Source of the DNA: Heterostelium album PN500
Taxonomy: Eukaryota; Evosea; Eumycetozoa; Acytosteliales; Acytosteliaceae
Assembly: GCF_000004825.1 (NCBI RefSeq)
Contig: NW_008805063.1
Coordinates: forward strand, 1,426,857 to 1,490,856
DNA: 64,000 nucleotides
Direction of reading: 5' to 3'
Of this stretch, positions 40,976 to 52,478 are shown piece by piece. A model generated the notes under the pieces. The model was not told the DNA's origin. It ran no database searches and saw only the letters and a program-made list of their open reading frames with translations. Position numbers and translations under genes: made by a program. The first letter of the stretch is position 1. Each line of letters opens with the position of its first letter.

Positions 40976-41350
40976 TTAATACAAGTTTGATTCGAAAAAT
41001 ATATGGGGTTCATTCATATTTATGGACAAGTGTGACATCCACCCACCACCCAAGACACCACCCAACAATCCACCAACAACACCAAGAACACCACCAATGG
41101 TTGCACCCAAGTTGATATTGACATTGGCATCGATATTGATTCCATTTCCACCACCACAACCTCCACATGCAACATTATTTGATGATTGAGATGATACTCC
41201 ACCGAATGATGATCCAAATGAACTCTTTGTGATTGAGGCTGGCTTTACATTACCCATAGTTGAAAGTGATCCTAAAAATAATTATTTTTATTAGTTCTTT
41301 TTGTTTTCAATATTTATTAATATTAAAGAAATCATACCTAAGATAGTCAT
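40976..41350 (-). CDS. Small Gly/Cys-rich protein, copy 1, with frameshifted C-terminus
   Basis: Member of a dictyostelid-specific family of short Gly/Ser/Cys proteins (hssA/2C/7E or UPF0512 type). Exon 1 is 41350-41338 (MTILG), exon 2 starts at 41271; the intron starts GTATGA. The body has SSFGSSFGGVSSQSSNNVAC, CGGCGGGNG, an [13 protein letters not shown]-like stretch and a repeated GGVLGV/GGLLGG membrane-like tail. Compared with copies 2-4 there is one extra C at about 41041-41044, so the usual ending GGGGCHTCP becomes a 20-residue unrelated tail ending ESNLY. The conserved C-terminal cysteine pair is therefore lost. It lies at the outer end of the left arm of the inverted duplication. Confidence 0.75.
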
Positions 41351-42420
41351 TTTATTTGTTTTAGTTTTTTTGGTTAAAAATAATATAATAGATTAAATTT
41401 TATTTTGATTTGAATGATTTATTTACTTTGCTTGGTATTTATATTTTAAACTTTGTATATAAATTAGTTTTAATTTTTAAAATTAAATAGTTTGAAATTT
41501 AAATGAATCACAGGTTCGTAGAATGATATACAATCTTGACCCAATCTGAATAAAAAGTTAGTTTAAGCTTTACCATTTTTAAAATTGAATATCTTCACTT
41601 GTATTTTTACTCTTAAATTTTGATTGTTTATAAAAATTAAATGTTGATTAAATCATCTCAAATGTCACAAATTTTATTCATTCAGTTATCATCTATATCC
41701 AGATGATAAAAACATATGAGTATCATATCATCTATTATTTGTGGTGTGATTGAAAAAAGTGTGAATGACACTTTGATTGATGTGTGTCTTTTAAAAAACA
41801 ACCGTATTTTATTTTTAAAACAATAATTATGTATGATTAGCAGTAAACGAATAGATATAACTATTTTAAATACTTTTATTTACTTGTGAGCATTTCATAT
41901 TAATAGAATATATAATAAAACAATTTAAGAAGTTACCAAAATGGAAATTTTTAATTTTCAAAGATTTATATTAAATGAAATAGTTATTTATTTTAATTTC
42001 ATATCACTCTTTGAGAAGAAATGTGATTCGAAATATTTTGGATTTAGAGGGAAGATAGAATTGGATAAAATTTTAGATGGAAATAAATATTCAATGATTT
42101 TATTGACTGAGTAAAATCCTTAGATTCTTGATATGTAATTTAATGATTAGAGATTTTCAACTCGAGGTTTTTTCTTGTATTCAATTTCTTTTATAAATTG
42201 TTGTATTTAGTATTTGAACTTTTAGGAAAGAAAACCCTTACATCAAATTACATATTAAGACAATTGTTTTTTTAATATTAAGCGAAAATTCTTATAAAAG
42301 GTATAATAAATGGATCGAATGAAAAAAGAATAATTTTATTTTAAAAAAGAGTTTTTTATTTAAATAATCAATACAACAAATTTGAAGAAAGCATTCGAAA
42401 AATAAATGATTGATTTATAT
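41351..42420. other. Flank between small-gene copies 1 and 2 (inside the left arm)
   Basis: AT-rich, no gene. Mirrors 47751-48745 in the right arm; contains the upstream element of copy 1. Confidence 0.6.
41561..41576 (-). promoter_or_regulatory. Shared upstream element of small-gene copy 1
   Basis: ATGGTAAAGCTTAAAC on the coding strand, about 210 bp before the start codon, followed by a conserved TCAAGATTG stretch. Present before all four copies. Confidence 0.5.
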
Positions 42421-42747
42421 TTATGGACAAGTGTGACATCCACCACCACCCAAGACACCACCCAATAATCCACCAACAACACCAAGAACACCACCAATGG
42501 TTGCACCCAAGTTGATATTGACATTGGCATCGATATTGATTCCATTTCCACCACCACAACCTCCACATGCAATATTATTTGATGATTGAGATGATGCACC
42601 ACCGAATGATGATCCAAATGAACTCTTTGTGATTGAGGCTGGCTTTACATTACCCATAGTTGAAAGTGATCCTATTAATTATATTTTTATTAGTTCATGT
42701 TAATTAATAATTTAAAAATTTAATGATAACATACCTAAGATAGTCAT
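42421..42747 (-). CDS. Small Gly/Cys-rich protein, copy 2
   Basis: Intact family member of 87 residues. Exon 1 is 42747-42735 and exon 2 42671-42421; the intron starts GTATGT and ends with TAG, phase 1. Layout: MTILGSLSTMGN leader, Ser-rich stretch, CGGCGGGNG, an Asn/Ile/Asp stretch, then a hydrophobic Gly-rich tail ending GGGGCHTCP. The tail could insert in or coat membranes, but the function of the family is unknown; related small D. discoideum genes are induced in development. It differs from copy 1 by lacking the extra base and from copies 3 and 4 by a few substitutions. Confidence 0.85.
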
Positions 42748-42968
42748 TTTTTTAGTTTAGTTTGTTTGTTTAAAATAATTGATTAGATTAAATTTTATTT
42801 TTGATTTGAATGATTTAATAACAAGAGAAATCTTGGTATTTATAGTTTAAACAATATGATATTAACTCATTTTAATGATAATAGATTGGAAAATAAAAGA
42901 GTACTTAAAATGATATAATAAGTTCGTTGAATGATAAACAATCTTGACGGAATCTGATCAAATAGATT

Positions 42969-42984
42969 GTTTAAGCTTTACCAT
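42969..42984 (-). promoter_or_regulatory. Shared upstream element of small-gene copy 2
   Basis: ATGGTAAAGCTTAAAC on the coding strand, about 222 bp before the start codon; same element as at the other three copies. Confidence 0.5.
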
Positions 42985-44150
42985 TTTTAAAAATTGAATA
43001 TCTTCACCTTTTTTAATCTTTTGATGGTGATTGTGTTTATTAAAATTACTTAAATGTATATAAATCATCTCAAGTGTCACAAGATTAATTCATTCAGTTA
43101 TCATCTACATCATTCACACAAGATAAAAGCATATGGTTAATAGGTTGTCGAGTATTTCGATAGTTTAATGTTAATCATTTTGTGGGTGATATAAAAACAA
43201 CTATTGTGTTACATGTGAATGGTGTGTCTTTTTAAAATTAAATATACACCATCAAAGAAAAATTTTATAAATTTTTTATTTAAAGAATATATATCAATAA
43301 TAAGTTCTTGTTGTGAGGGTTGAAGATAAAGATAAGAACATTATTAATTCTAGTATTAAGAGATAAGTAATATAATAATAAGAAATCTAGTTTTAATAGA
43401 TGAAGTAAAACAATAAGAGAAAAAAGACAAAAGAGGAAGAGATACAATGGAATAAAAGTATTCATTCAAATGTAATTATTTTAAATGTAGCTTGATATTG
43501 ATCACATTTCAAATAATAGATAAGGATATAATCATTATTGTTATATAGGTGAATGTCTAGTTGATTGTTTATATTGAATAATACCAAACCAATGATCATT
43601 ATAATGAATGAATGTAATGATTGGACTTACGTTATCTATTTCATTATTATTGTGAAGTTGTTTAAGATTTTATTTCATTATAGAAATAAAAAACCAAGGA
43701 ATTAAATTAAAAGAAATTTTGAATATTAATTATTAACTTTCAAATTCTGTTACATTTTTTAAAAAACATAAGTTTATCTTAAACCAGTTAGCCTCGACAT
43801 ATATTGAATTAATTATGTTCTCCTAACAGATATAACATTTAAAATTATATTTTATTTATCTAAGTTGAATAATTTCATAGATAAATATATTTACTTTTTT
43901 TTTACATAATGAACAAACTAAAACTAGTTTTAATAGCCTGAGAGATTACAAATGAGAAAAAATGACGAGTGCTTAAAAAAAAAGTGAAAAAACATATGAC
44001 AAATAAAAACAAGATATTATAATTTTATATTATTTTTCAGGGTATCTCGGTACAATAACATTGTGAACTAAAAAAGGAATTCATAGACGTTATTTTTTTT
44101 TAAAAATTTAAACTTGTTAATTTGTAAAATAAAAAAAATAAAAAAATGAT

Positions 44151-44180
44151 CACACCCACACACCCACACCCACACTCCCA
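44151..44180. promoter_or_regulatory. G-box-like C/A-rich tract
   Basis: Repeated CACACCCACA units about 315 bp before the histidine phosphatase start. On the other strand it is GT-rich with GGG cores, like dictyostelid G-boxes bound by GBF during development. Inference from composition. Confidence 0.35.
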
Positions 44181-44493
44181 AACACCTCTTAATTTAATAA
44201 ATAATTTAATTTAATTGATTGCTTAAAGAGTTACTCTTAAAGGTGTTTGCTAACTGCAGCACACATTTAATGAATAATCATTATTATAATATTCACTGCC
44301 AACACTACTCACATACACAAAAGTAATAATACTCTCATATTATACTATTAATTATTATTTACAAATATATATTTATAATATTTCTATATTTATTTGTTTG
44401 CTTGTTCATTTCATATTTATTTAATTTTTACTATATATAATAATAATATATAATAAAACTATTTTTTCTTTTCTTTTCTATTAAAAATATATA

Positions 44494-45335
44494 ATGATTC
44501 AACAAGAAGACAATCAAGAAGTTCCTTTAATTCAAGAGAATGGAGCTTCCTTAAAGAAGATCTATTTGATTCGTCATGGACAATCTACTTTCAATGCCGC
44601 CTACCACGCCAACGGCCAGAAGGATCCATATTTATTCGATGCGCGTCTGACAGAGTTGGGTGAGCAACAAGCCAATGGATTGGCCAAAATCGTCGACGAA
44701 TCTCTAACCGATATAGAATTGATCGTTTCATCACCATTGTCAAGAGCACTCGACACTACAAGAAGAGGATTTTCAAATTTAATTTCACAAGTATGTATCG
44801 TCGATTACATATCAGTAAATATTACTATACAAGAAACTAAAGCATTATTTATTATAGAAAAATATAAAAACAGTGGTTATTCCATATCACGCAGAAACTG
44901 TAAAGACAAGTGATGACAACGGTCGTCCAAAGTCGATGGTGCAGAAAGAGTTCCTCGACTTTGACTTGTCGCACATCGAAGAGAGATGGTGGTACTTACC
45001 AACAGAGATAAAGAGCGATTTCACAATTGATACAGAAGAATATTTTAAGACTATTGGATATCAAGAGCCACAAGGTATTTATAGATAACTAAAACAACAA
45101 CAACAACATCTAACCATATTGATCGATAATTATTATTATTATTGTAGAATCTATTTTAAAGAGAATAGCAATATTTAAAGAATGGTTGTTACAAAGAGAA
45201 GAGAACTGTATTGCAGTTGTAGGTCACTCTGATTACTTTTATAATCTTTTCGACGGAAAGTTACCAAACTTTAAGAACTGCCAGGTATTGGAATGGCATA
45301 TCAACACTAACCAAACTAAATTCTTAACTTCTTAA
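44494..45335 (+). CDS. Histidine phosphatase (phosphoglycerate-mutase-like)
   Basis: 233 residues in three exons: 44494-44790, 44858-45074 and 45148-45335, with matching phases (0, then 1). The catalytic motif IYLIRHGQSTFNA near residue 26 contains the phospho-accepting His; LTELGEQQANGLAKI and SSPLSRALDTTRRGF are the usual family motifs; the second catalytic His is in AVVGHSDYF near the end. Similar plant and protist proteins are annotated as phosphoglycerate-mutase-like phosphatases of unknown substrate. It sits alone, with its convergent neighbour, in the single-copy spacer between the two arms of the inverted duplication. No signal peptide, so probably cytosolic. Confidence 0.88.
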
Positions 45336-45613
45336 CTTGTCTTACAAAAAGATAAGAAGTAAAAAGAAAGTTATAGAATAGAAGTAATATTACCTTTTTT
45401 TTAATAAAAAAAAAAACAAGAAAAACTCCCATCACATATAACTATATAGTTAATATAGCAACTACAACAACAAACAAAACATATATATATTACTTATTAT
45501 TATTATTATAATTATTATTAATAACAAAACAAAAAAAAAAAAAAATAGTTTTTTTTTTCTAACTATAAGATCTTATAGTTTCTATATTATATAATATATT
45601 ATAATTGATTTAA

Positions 45614-46462
45614 TTATAAATTTCTAAGACTCTTTAAATTCTTAAAGTTGATTCTCGATGCGTTCTTATTCTCGTAGATTCTATTCATGTGTGGTCCTTC
45701 AACGAATTTAACTGAAATATAGAATACCAATCCCATTGCAGCAGTACAAACTAGTTAATTAGTTTGAAATATAGAAGTTAGGTTTGATTATTTATCATTG
45801 ATTGATTAATGAATATTAATTTATGTAAGGTTAACAACTTACTGAATCCATTGATACTTTGATATCTAATTGCATAACCGAGACAAGAGATGGTAGTACC
45901 GACGTATTGTGGATCGTTAAAGTATTGGTAGACACCACCGGTTACTGGAGCGTCCATGATGTGACCGAAGCTGTCACCGTTGTACATTCCCTTGATACCC
46001 AAACAGTAGAGTGTCCAGATGTTCAACAAGATACCAAAGATGAAACAAGAGTTACCCAAGAGTGTTGCGAATTCGTCTGGGAACATCTCTACTCCGAAAC
46101 GATCTGCTCTAATTGCTACATCAATGAAATGATCTCTTACCAATGCACTGGCAATCAAATATACTGCATAATAATAGATTGTATTTTTACCTATTAACTA
46201 TATATAGTTATATATTATATATAAATTTATTATAATAATTTTCAAATTTGGTTTAATATAAATGTATGTTATAAGTAAATTCAATTCATATAAATTAAAT
46301 CTAATATAATCTGATCTAATCTAATGCAATGAAATTTATCTTTTCTGCTATAGCTACCTTTGTAAAAGTTCTTGTAGTATATTCATATTGAGCGGTTGCA
46401 TTATAATTGGCAACATGCAATACAATCGAAATCAAAGCAACAATCAACTCTGATGAAATCAT
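45614..46462 (-). CDS. Phosphatidylethanolamine/phospholipid N-methyltransferase (PEMT)
   Basis: Membrane enzyme that methylates phosphatidylethanolamine derivatives with S-adenosylmethionine to form phosphatidylcholine at the endoplasmic reticulum. 198 residues in three exons: 46462-46358, 46197-45843 and 45750-45614; phases 0 and 1 agree. Exon 1 contains NATAQYEYTTRTFTK, continued by LIGKNTIYYYAVYLIASALV and RDHF, lining up with the animal sequence EHKTRKLSRAFGSPYLACYS and following. Further family motifs are GDSFGHIMDAPVTGGVYQYF with NDPQYVGTTISCLGYAI, the usual SAM-binding and catalytic region. Four hydrophobic stretches fit the known topology. A small inverted-repeat element lies only about 40 bp upstream of the start codon. 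Confidence 0.88.
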
Positions 46463-46500
46463 TTTAAATAAAAGATAGATATTTTAATAAATAATTAATA

Positions 46501-46606
46501 AAACTGATAAAGTCAAATGATCTTCTAGCAAAGTCTTTTTAATTTTTTTATTAGTTTTTGCAAAAGTCAACTTAAAATTTTGTAGATCATTTGACTTAAT
46601 CAGTTT
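46501..46606. repeat. MITE-like inverted-repeat element in the PEMT upstream region
   Basis: AAACTGATAAAGTCAAATGA at the left end (46501-46520, continuing TC) returns in inverted form at 46585-46606 with one mismatch in 22 bp. The 106-bp unit can fold into a hairpin. No clear target duplication beyond A/T-rich flanks. Confidence 0.6.
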
Positions 46607-47184
46607 TATATATTTCAAAATTTAGTCATAACTTTAATTGAATACAATCATAAACAACTTCACAATATTCAATTAGAACTATATCAAGAGAATTATTATT
46701 TGAAATCTTTGATATCAATTACATTTTAATTCAACTACTTTATTGGAATGATCTCTTCCACTTTTGTCTTTTATCTTTAATCATTTCTTATTATTATATT
46801 ACTTATCTCTTAATACTAGTATTAATAATGTTCTTATCTTTATCTTCAACCCTCACAACAAGAACTTATTATTGATATATATTCTTTAAATAAAAAATTT
46901 ATAAAATTTTTCTTTGATGGTGTATTTTTAATTTTAAAAAGACACACCAATCACATGTAACACAATAGTTGTTTTTATATCACCCACAAAATGATTAACA
47001 TTAAACTATCGAAATACTCGACAACCTATTAACCATATGCTTTTATCTTGTGTGAATGATGTAGATGATAACTGAATGAATTAATCTTGTGACACTTGAG
47101 ATGATTTATATACATTTAAGTAATTTTAATAAACACAATCACCATCAAAAGATTAAAAAAGGTGAAGATATTCAATTTTTAAAA

Positions 47185-47200
47185 ATGGTAAAGCTTAAAC
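47185..47200 (+). promoter_or_regulatory. Shared upstream element of small-gene copy 3
   Basis: ATGGTAAAGCTTAAAC, about 224 bp before the start codon, as at the other copies. Confidence 0.5.
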
Positions 47201-47423
47201 AATCTATTTGATCAGATTCCGTCAAGATTGTTTATCATTCAACGAACTTATTATTCATTTTATTAGTACTCTTTTATTTTCCAATCTATTATCATTAAAA
47301 TGAGTTAATATCATAATGTTTAAACTATAAATACCAAGATTTCTCTTGTTATTAAATCATTCAAATCAAAAATAAAATTTAATCTCATCAATTATTTTAA
47401 AACAAACAAACTAAACTAAAAAA

Positions 47424-47750
47424 ATGACTATCTTAGGTATGTTATCATTAAATTTTTAAAATATTAATTAACATGAACTAATAAAAATATAATTAATAGG
47501 ATCACTTTCAACTATGGGTAATGTAAAGCCAGCCTCAATCACAAAGAGTTCATTTGGATCATCATTCGGTGGTGCATCATCTCAATCATCAAATAATGTT
47601 GCGTGTGGAGGTTGTGGTGGTGGAAATGGAATCAATATCGATGCCAATGTCAATATCAATTTGGGTGCAACCATTGGTGGTGTTCTTGGTGTTGTTGGTG
47701 GATTGTTGGGTGGTGTCTTGGGTGGTGGTGGATGTCACACTTGTCCATAA
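47424..47750 (+). CDS. Small Gly/Cys-rich protein, copy 3
   Basis: Exons 47424-47436 and 47500-47750 give 87 residues. The protein appears identical to copy 2 over MTILGSLSTMGN, the Ser-rich stretch (FGGASSQSS), CGGCGGGNG and the tail ending GGGGCHTCP. Copies 2 and 3 are mirror partners across the palindrome; copy 1 pairs with copy 4. Function unknown; developmentally regulated expression would fit related D. discoideum families. Confidence 0.85.
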
Positions 47751-48745
47751 ATATAAATCAATCATTTATTTTTCGAATGCTTTCTTCAAATTTGTTGTAT
47801 TGATTATTTAAATAAAAAACTCTTTTTCTAAATATAATCATTCTTTTTTCATTCAACAAAATAAAAAATTTCTCAATATTTAAATTGATGTAAGAGTTTT
47901 CTTTCCTAAAAGTTCCAATACTAAATACAACAATTTATAAAAGAAATTGAATCATAACAAGAAAAAAACCTTGGTTGTTAATCCCTAATCATTAAATTAC
48001 ATATCAAGAATCTAAGGATTTTACTCAGTCAATAAAATCACTGAATATTTATTTCTATCTAAAATTTTATCCAATTCTATCTTCATTCTAAATCCAAAAT
48101 CTTTCGAATCACATTTCTTCTCAAAGAGTGATATGAAATTAAATATAAATAACTATTTCATTTAATATAAATCTTTGAAAATTAAAAATTTCCATTTTGG
48201 TAACTTTTTAAATTGTTTTATTATATTTAAAGTAGTTATATCTATTCGTTTACTGCTAATCATACATAATTATTTTTTTAAAAATAAAATACGGTTGTTT
48301 TTTAAAAGACATACATCAATCAAAGTGTCATTCACACTTTTTTCAATCACACCACAAATGATATATGATATGATATTCTTTTATCATATGGGTGTAGTTG
48401 ATAACTGAATGAATAAAATTTGTGACATTTGAGATGATTATTTATTTAATCAACATTTAATTTATATAAACAATCAAAATTTAAGAGTAAAAATACAAGT
48501 GAAGATATTCAATTTTAAAAATGGTAAAGCTTAAACTAACTTTTTATTCAGATTGGGTCAAGATTGTTTATCATTCTACGAACCTGTGATTCATTTAAAT
48601 TTCAAACTATTTAATTTTAAAAATTAAAACTAATTTATATACAAAGTTTAACTATAAATACCAAGATTTATCAAATTAATAAATCATTCAAATCAAAAAT
48701 AAAATTTAATCTAATCAATTTTTTTTTAAATCAAATAAACTAAAA
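47751..48745. other. Flank between small-gene copies 3 and 4 (inside the right arm)
   Basis: AT-rich, no gene; mirrors 41351-42420. Contains the upstream element of copy 4. Confidence 0.6.
48521..48536 (+). promoter_or_regulatory. Shared upstream element of small-gene copy 4
   Basis: ATGGTAAAGCTTAAAC, about 210 bp before the start codon. Confidence 0.5.
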
Positions 48746-49075
48746 ATGACTATCTTAGGTATGATTTCTTTAATATTAATAAATATTGAAAACAAAAAGA
48801 ACTAATAAAAATAATTATTTATAGGATCACTTTCAACTATGGGTAATGTAAAGCCAGCCTCAATCACAAAGAGTTCATTTGGATCATCATTCGGTGGAGT
48901 ATCATCTCAATCATCAAATAATGTTGCGTGTGGAGGTTGTGGTGGTGGAAATGGAATCAATATCGATGCCAATGTCAATATCAATTTGGGTGCAACCATT
49001 GGTGGTGTTCTTGGTGTCGTTGGTGGATTGTTGGGTGGTGTCTTGGGTGGTGGTGGATGTCACACTTGTCCATAA
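48746..49075 (+). CDS. Small Gly/Cys-rich protein, copy 4
   Basis: Exons 48746-48758 and 48825-49075 give 87 residues. It carries FGGVSSQSS, like copy 1, instead of FGGASSQSS in copies 2 and 3, but keeps the normal GGGGCHTCP ending that copy 1 has lost. Its last half and 3' flank (48934 to about 49206) were copied to 55397-55657, where a truncated fifth copy lies. Converges on the first TPR-like gene. Confidence 0.85.
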
Positions 49076-49211
49076 ATATGATTTCGAATATTTTCCCAAA
49101 ATTTGTTGTAATGATTATTTAAATAAAAACTATCTTATAAATAAAATGATTATTATTCTATAATATAATCATTCAATCCAATTAAAATTCCAAGATTTTT
49201 TTTTTATTGTT

Positions 49212-52037
49212 TTATTTTTCAAGTGCCATTTCTTCTTCCAATAACTTGTTATTTTCAAGTTGATGAAGTAATACACGATAGTATTCAGATTTCTTTGGAT
49301 CCTCCAAAATATCCAATACTGCTTGACTGGACAAAACTGTATAACCACGTTCTAAAATATTTCTCATTTCAAGTGAGATCACCGATGGTTCCTTCATAAG
49401 GATTGCCTTCAAATTCTCTAGAGTGCTGGCAATTCCTTGGTTTCCTTCATACTCTAACAACTCTGGTTTCTCCTGGAAAAGATCTTCAATTTTCTGGAGG
49501 TCAATGAGTGACCAACGACGATTACCAATTGCAATATTTGCAAGAGCTCTACTGTAGATTACCTCAATGAAATCTGGTCGTAACTTTAAGATTTGATTGT
49601 AGTCACTAATGATAATCTCAACCATTGAATCGAAGATTCCACGTCTTGTAAAGTAATTGGATCCTGCCTTTGACTGTGGCAGAGCCAATCCACTCTCGTA
49701 GATCGATGTGAAGTATTCCATTGCTTCCTTTCCATTGCCAAGATACAGCTGAATGAATCCAAGACGATTGAGAGAATTAATAACTAATATTGGATTGGTA
49801 TATTTCTCGGTCTTGACAATAGTCTTGAGGAATTCGATTGCTGCTGGAATCTTGGTGGCATCGCCGTTGAGCACCAAAGCTCGAACATAGAACATCTTGA
49901 CCTGCGGCGAATTTGGATGCTTCTCTAAGAGTGTTTTTGCTAATTCCAATCCTTCGTCAAACGAATAGGTACTCATATACATCATTCCCTTGATTATTTG
50001 TACCAAGATTCGTTCTTGTTCGTTGTCGTACTTGTCCGCCTTTAATGCCTTGTCTATTTGATTCCAAATTTGATCGACATTGTCCAACTCCTTGGACATG
50101 AGATATGCTTTCATGGCAAGATGTACCGATTTTCCATTTGATTGGATCAGCTTATCGGTTTGCTCCATTGCATTGTCGAATGTGGATCTATCGAATATTT
50201 GATCTTCCAAAAGCTTTAACTCCAACATCTCAATGGAAGTTGGATACTTGTGGAACTCCCAACCGATTTTTTCAAATGGCTGGTGTGCATGATGATACGG
50301 AGTAAAGTTGATGATTTTGAAAACCTTTGAATTCTGGATTGCAAAGTTGTAGAGTTGCAAGAGGAACAAAGTCGATTGGTTGACGTTTGTCTTGAACAAT
50401 TGGAGTCGAGCGAGAATCTCGAACGATTTGAATACCTGTGAGAGATAGCTGAAGAATTGCGATGATTCCAAATGATTGGTGATTACATATCGAGTGATAA
50501 TCGCTTGTATCTCTTTGGAGTTTCTACTGATTCTGGTGACTGTTGCTTTGACATCAGATTCCGACTGATTAAGTTTGACGTTCTCGTAGAACAATGATTT
50601 CTCAGCTGTGGAAAGACTAGACATGAAATCATTCCAAACTGAATTGTCATGAGGAAGTTCTTTGACTACATAGTGGATGTATATAAAGTAAAAGTTCATG
50701 CAAAACACATCGATTTTATCTTCTAGTTCTCGATCACCACCACGGTATCTATCGAATATCGCTTGTGCATCGACAGCCAACTTGTCTATCAATTCCTTCT
50801 TTCCTTTGTTCGCAATGATAGCCTTTAGCTTTACAATATAAATATTCAATATTACTGTATCTTTATAAAATTGTGACATATCTGACATTGTATGATCCTA
50901 ATTTAATTTCAAGAGTATTTAAATAAATTAATATTAGCTATGTTTTGAAACATTCAGTCAATATGAAGATTAAATAAATCAATTGATACTTACATTCCAA
51001 TGTTTCAATGCAATATCAGCAAATTTATCTGATTCTTGAAGATTATCTAGTTGTATTAGGCATTCACAAATCATGTAGGCGGAGAGGCAATCCTCTTCTT
51101 GGGCAAATAGTATCTTAAACACTTCCAAACGTTCTTTATGGTCATTGGGTAATAAGTATCTTCCTTTGGCTAGCATTCCACCGCGATATGCCATGTAGGT
51201 AGCAACATCATTGCCAATCTCGGATTTGGTTTGCTCCAATCCAACATTGATTCTCACGGCTGCTTTGTCAAGGTTACCTATTCCCAACTCTGCGAGACCA
51301 ATGTATATAGAATCGGTGGGTTTCCATTGCTGTGGGAATCTGTTCTCCAACATCGTCATGACATTGTGTCCTTGCTGGTAGTTTTTGACAATCGAAGCAA
51401 AGTGATAGGCCGATCTCAATAAATCTGCATCTACTGATTCGGAATGCTGGTCGATTATCTCGAGAATGACCGACAATGCTTCTTGGTATTTCTTCATGGC
51501 GTAATAGACTTGCAGAGCGCCAGTCTTTATGTTGTATCTGAGTTGCCTTTGGTTCGAAGGATTGTAGTATTGCACCAAACTATTGGCAATTCCAACTTGC
51601 TCCAATGCCAACTCTGGATTCTTAAAGTAATCGAGGAGCAATCGTGATTTGATCAGATAGCCATTGACAGTGAAGAAACTGTTGGTCTTTATAAGCCTGT
51701 CACATAGAGCCAAAGCATCGTCATACTGGCCCATTAAAGTTAGTTTCTCAATATCTGCTATCATCTTTCTTCCTTCTTCATTAATTTCTTCATCTGTCTT
51801 TTGTGGTGTTTCAGTAGAGACACCACCGCTACTGAAATTTCTGATACCACCACCAACACTTGAGAAACTTAAAGTTGACAATGAAAATTGTTTTTGTTGA
51901 TTTTTTGCTAAAAGTAAAGTAGAACTACTACTACTACTATATTTTATAAAGTTATAATTATATATACATGGTTGTTTTAATTTACAACTGTTTTGTATTG
52001 TTGAACGTTGTATAATTGATGTAATGAATCTATTCAT
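49212..52037 (-). CDS. TPR-like protein with probable mitochondrial targeting, paralogue 1
   Basis: 909 residues in two exons, 52037-50994 and 50897-49212 (intron GTAAGT to TTAG, phase 0). Start chosen at MNRFITSIIQRSTIQ because the paralogue begins MNRCITSILQRSN; both are basic, acid-free and Ser-rich, as in mitochondrial presequences. The motif KLTLMGQYDDALALCDRLI and repeated helical pairs (for example KALKADKYDNEQERILVQII, NRLGFIQLYLGNGKEAMEYF) indicate tetratricopeptide-like helical repeats through most of the protein. I do not know the family from other eukaryotes. It is the most divergent of three tandem same-strand copies (others at 58195-61086 and 61414-64000). No catalytic motif seen; a protein-interaction scaffold is the likely role. 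Confidence 0.75.
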
Positions 52038-52478
52038 TTTTTTCTTAGATTTAAAGATACATAACAATAGAAGAGAACTTATATTTATATAAATAAATGA
52101 AATGATATGTAAGGTCCAAGCGTCAAGAAAAAAACACCTAATAATTATTCTACAATAAAGTTTCACACTTTTGTATTGATCATTTTACTACCCCTGATTT
52201 TTATTTGAAAAAATATCTTTTTTGTTTTTTGCAAATTAATTTAATTTTAGTGAAATTTCCTTTTGGTTAAGTCATTTTCCACTTCGTTTTTTTTGATCTT
52301 CATTTTTGTTTAAAAACAACAAAGATTTCTCTTTTTAAAGTTGATGGTCGATAACCTATCTATCCCACACCAACCACTGACTCACGCATGCGACTTTCTG
52401 CAAAATCAAAAGTCACACTTGCAGACTTAAAATTAGATATATATATTTTTATATATATGATATCATATCATAACAGTT
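52038..52478. promoter_or_regulatory. Divergent upstream region of TPR paralogue 1 (-) and the LRR/F-box-like gene (+)
   Basis: About 440 bp. Includes a C/A-rich stretch (TATCCCACACCAACCACTGA at about 52360-52379) among AT-rich DNA. No gene seen. Confidence 0.45.

Larger units (their letters stand above)
41018..43680. repeat. Left arm of a large inverted duplication
   Basis: Holds small-gene copies 1 and 2 and their flanks. The sequence recurs in inverted order and orientation at about 46650-49083. Examples: 43283-43375 matches the complement of 46790-46885, and the region around 42160-42250 matches the complement of around 47880-47970. Similarity is near-perfect in and around the genes and weakens towards the inner end (around 43668). 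Boundaries are approximate. Confidence 0.85.
42748..44493. other. Upstream flank of copy 2 and upstream region of the histidine phosphatase
   Basis: About 1.75 kb. The first 0.9 kb belongs to the inverted duplication; the rest is single-copy AT-rich DNA with a C/A-rich, G-box-like tract at 44151-44180. No further gene was supported. Confidence 0.55.
46463..47423. other. Upstream flank shared by PEMT (-) and small-gene copy 3 (+)
   Basis: Contains a short inverted-repeat element next to PEMT and, from about 46650, the inner part of the right duplication arm with the upstream element of copy 3. Confidence 0.55.
46650..49083. repeat. Right arm of a large inverted duplication
   Basis: Inverted counterpart of about 41018-43680, carrying copies 3 and 4. 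The outer end lies just past the stop codon of copy 4, about 130 bp before the stop codon of the first TPR-like gene. Boundaries approximate. Confidence 0.85.

Noticed and set aside
51990-52166. Upstream extension of TPR paralogue 1 before MNRFITS
   Set aside because: No ATG in the extension, and the paralogue starts at the equivalent Met.
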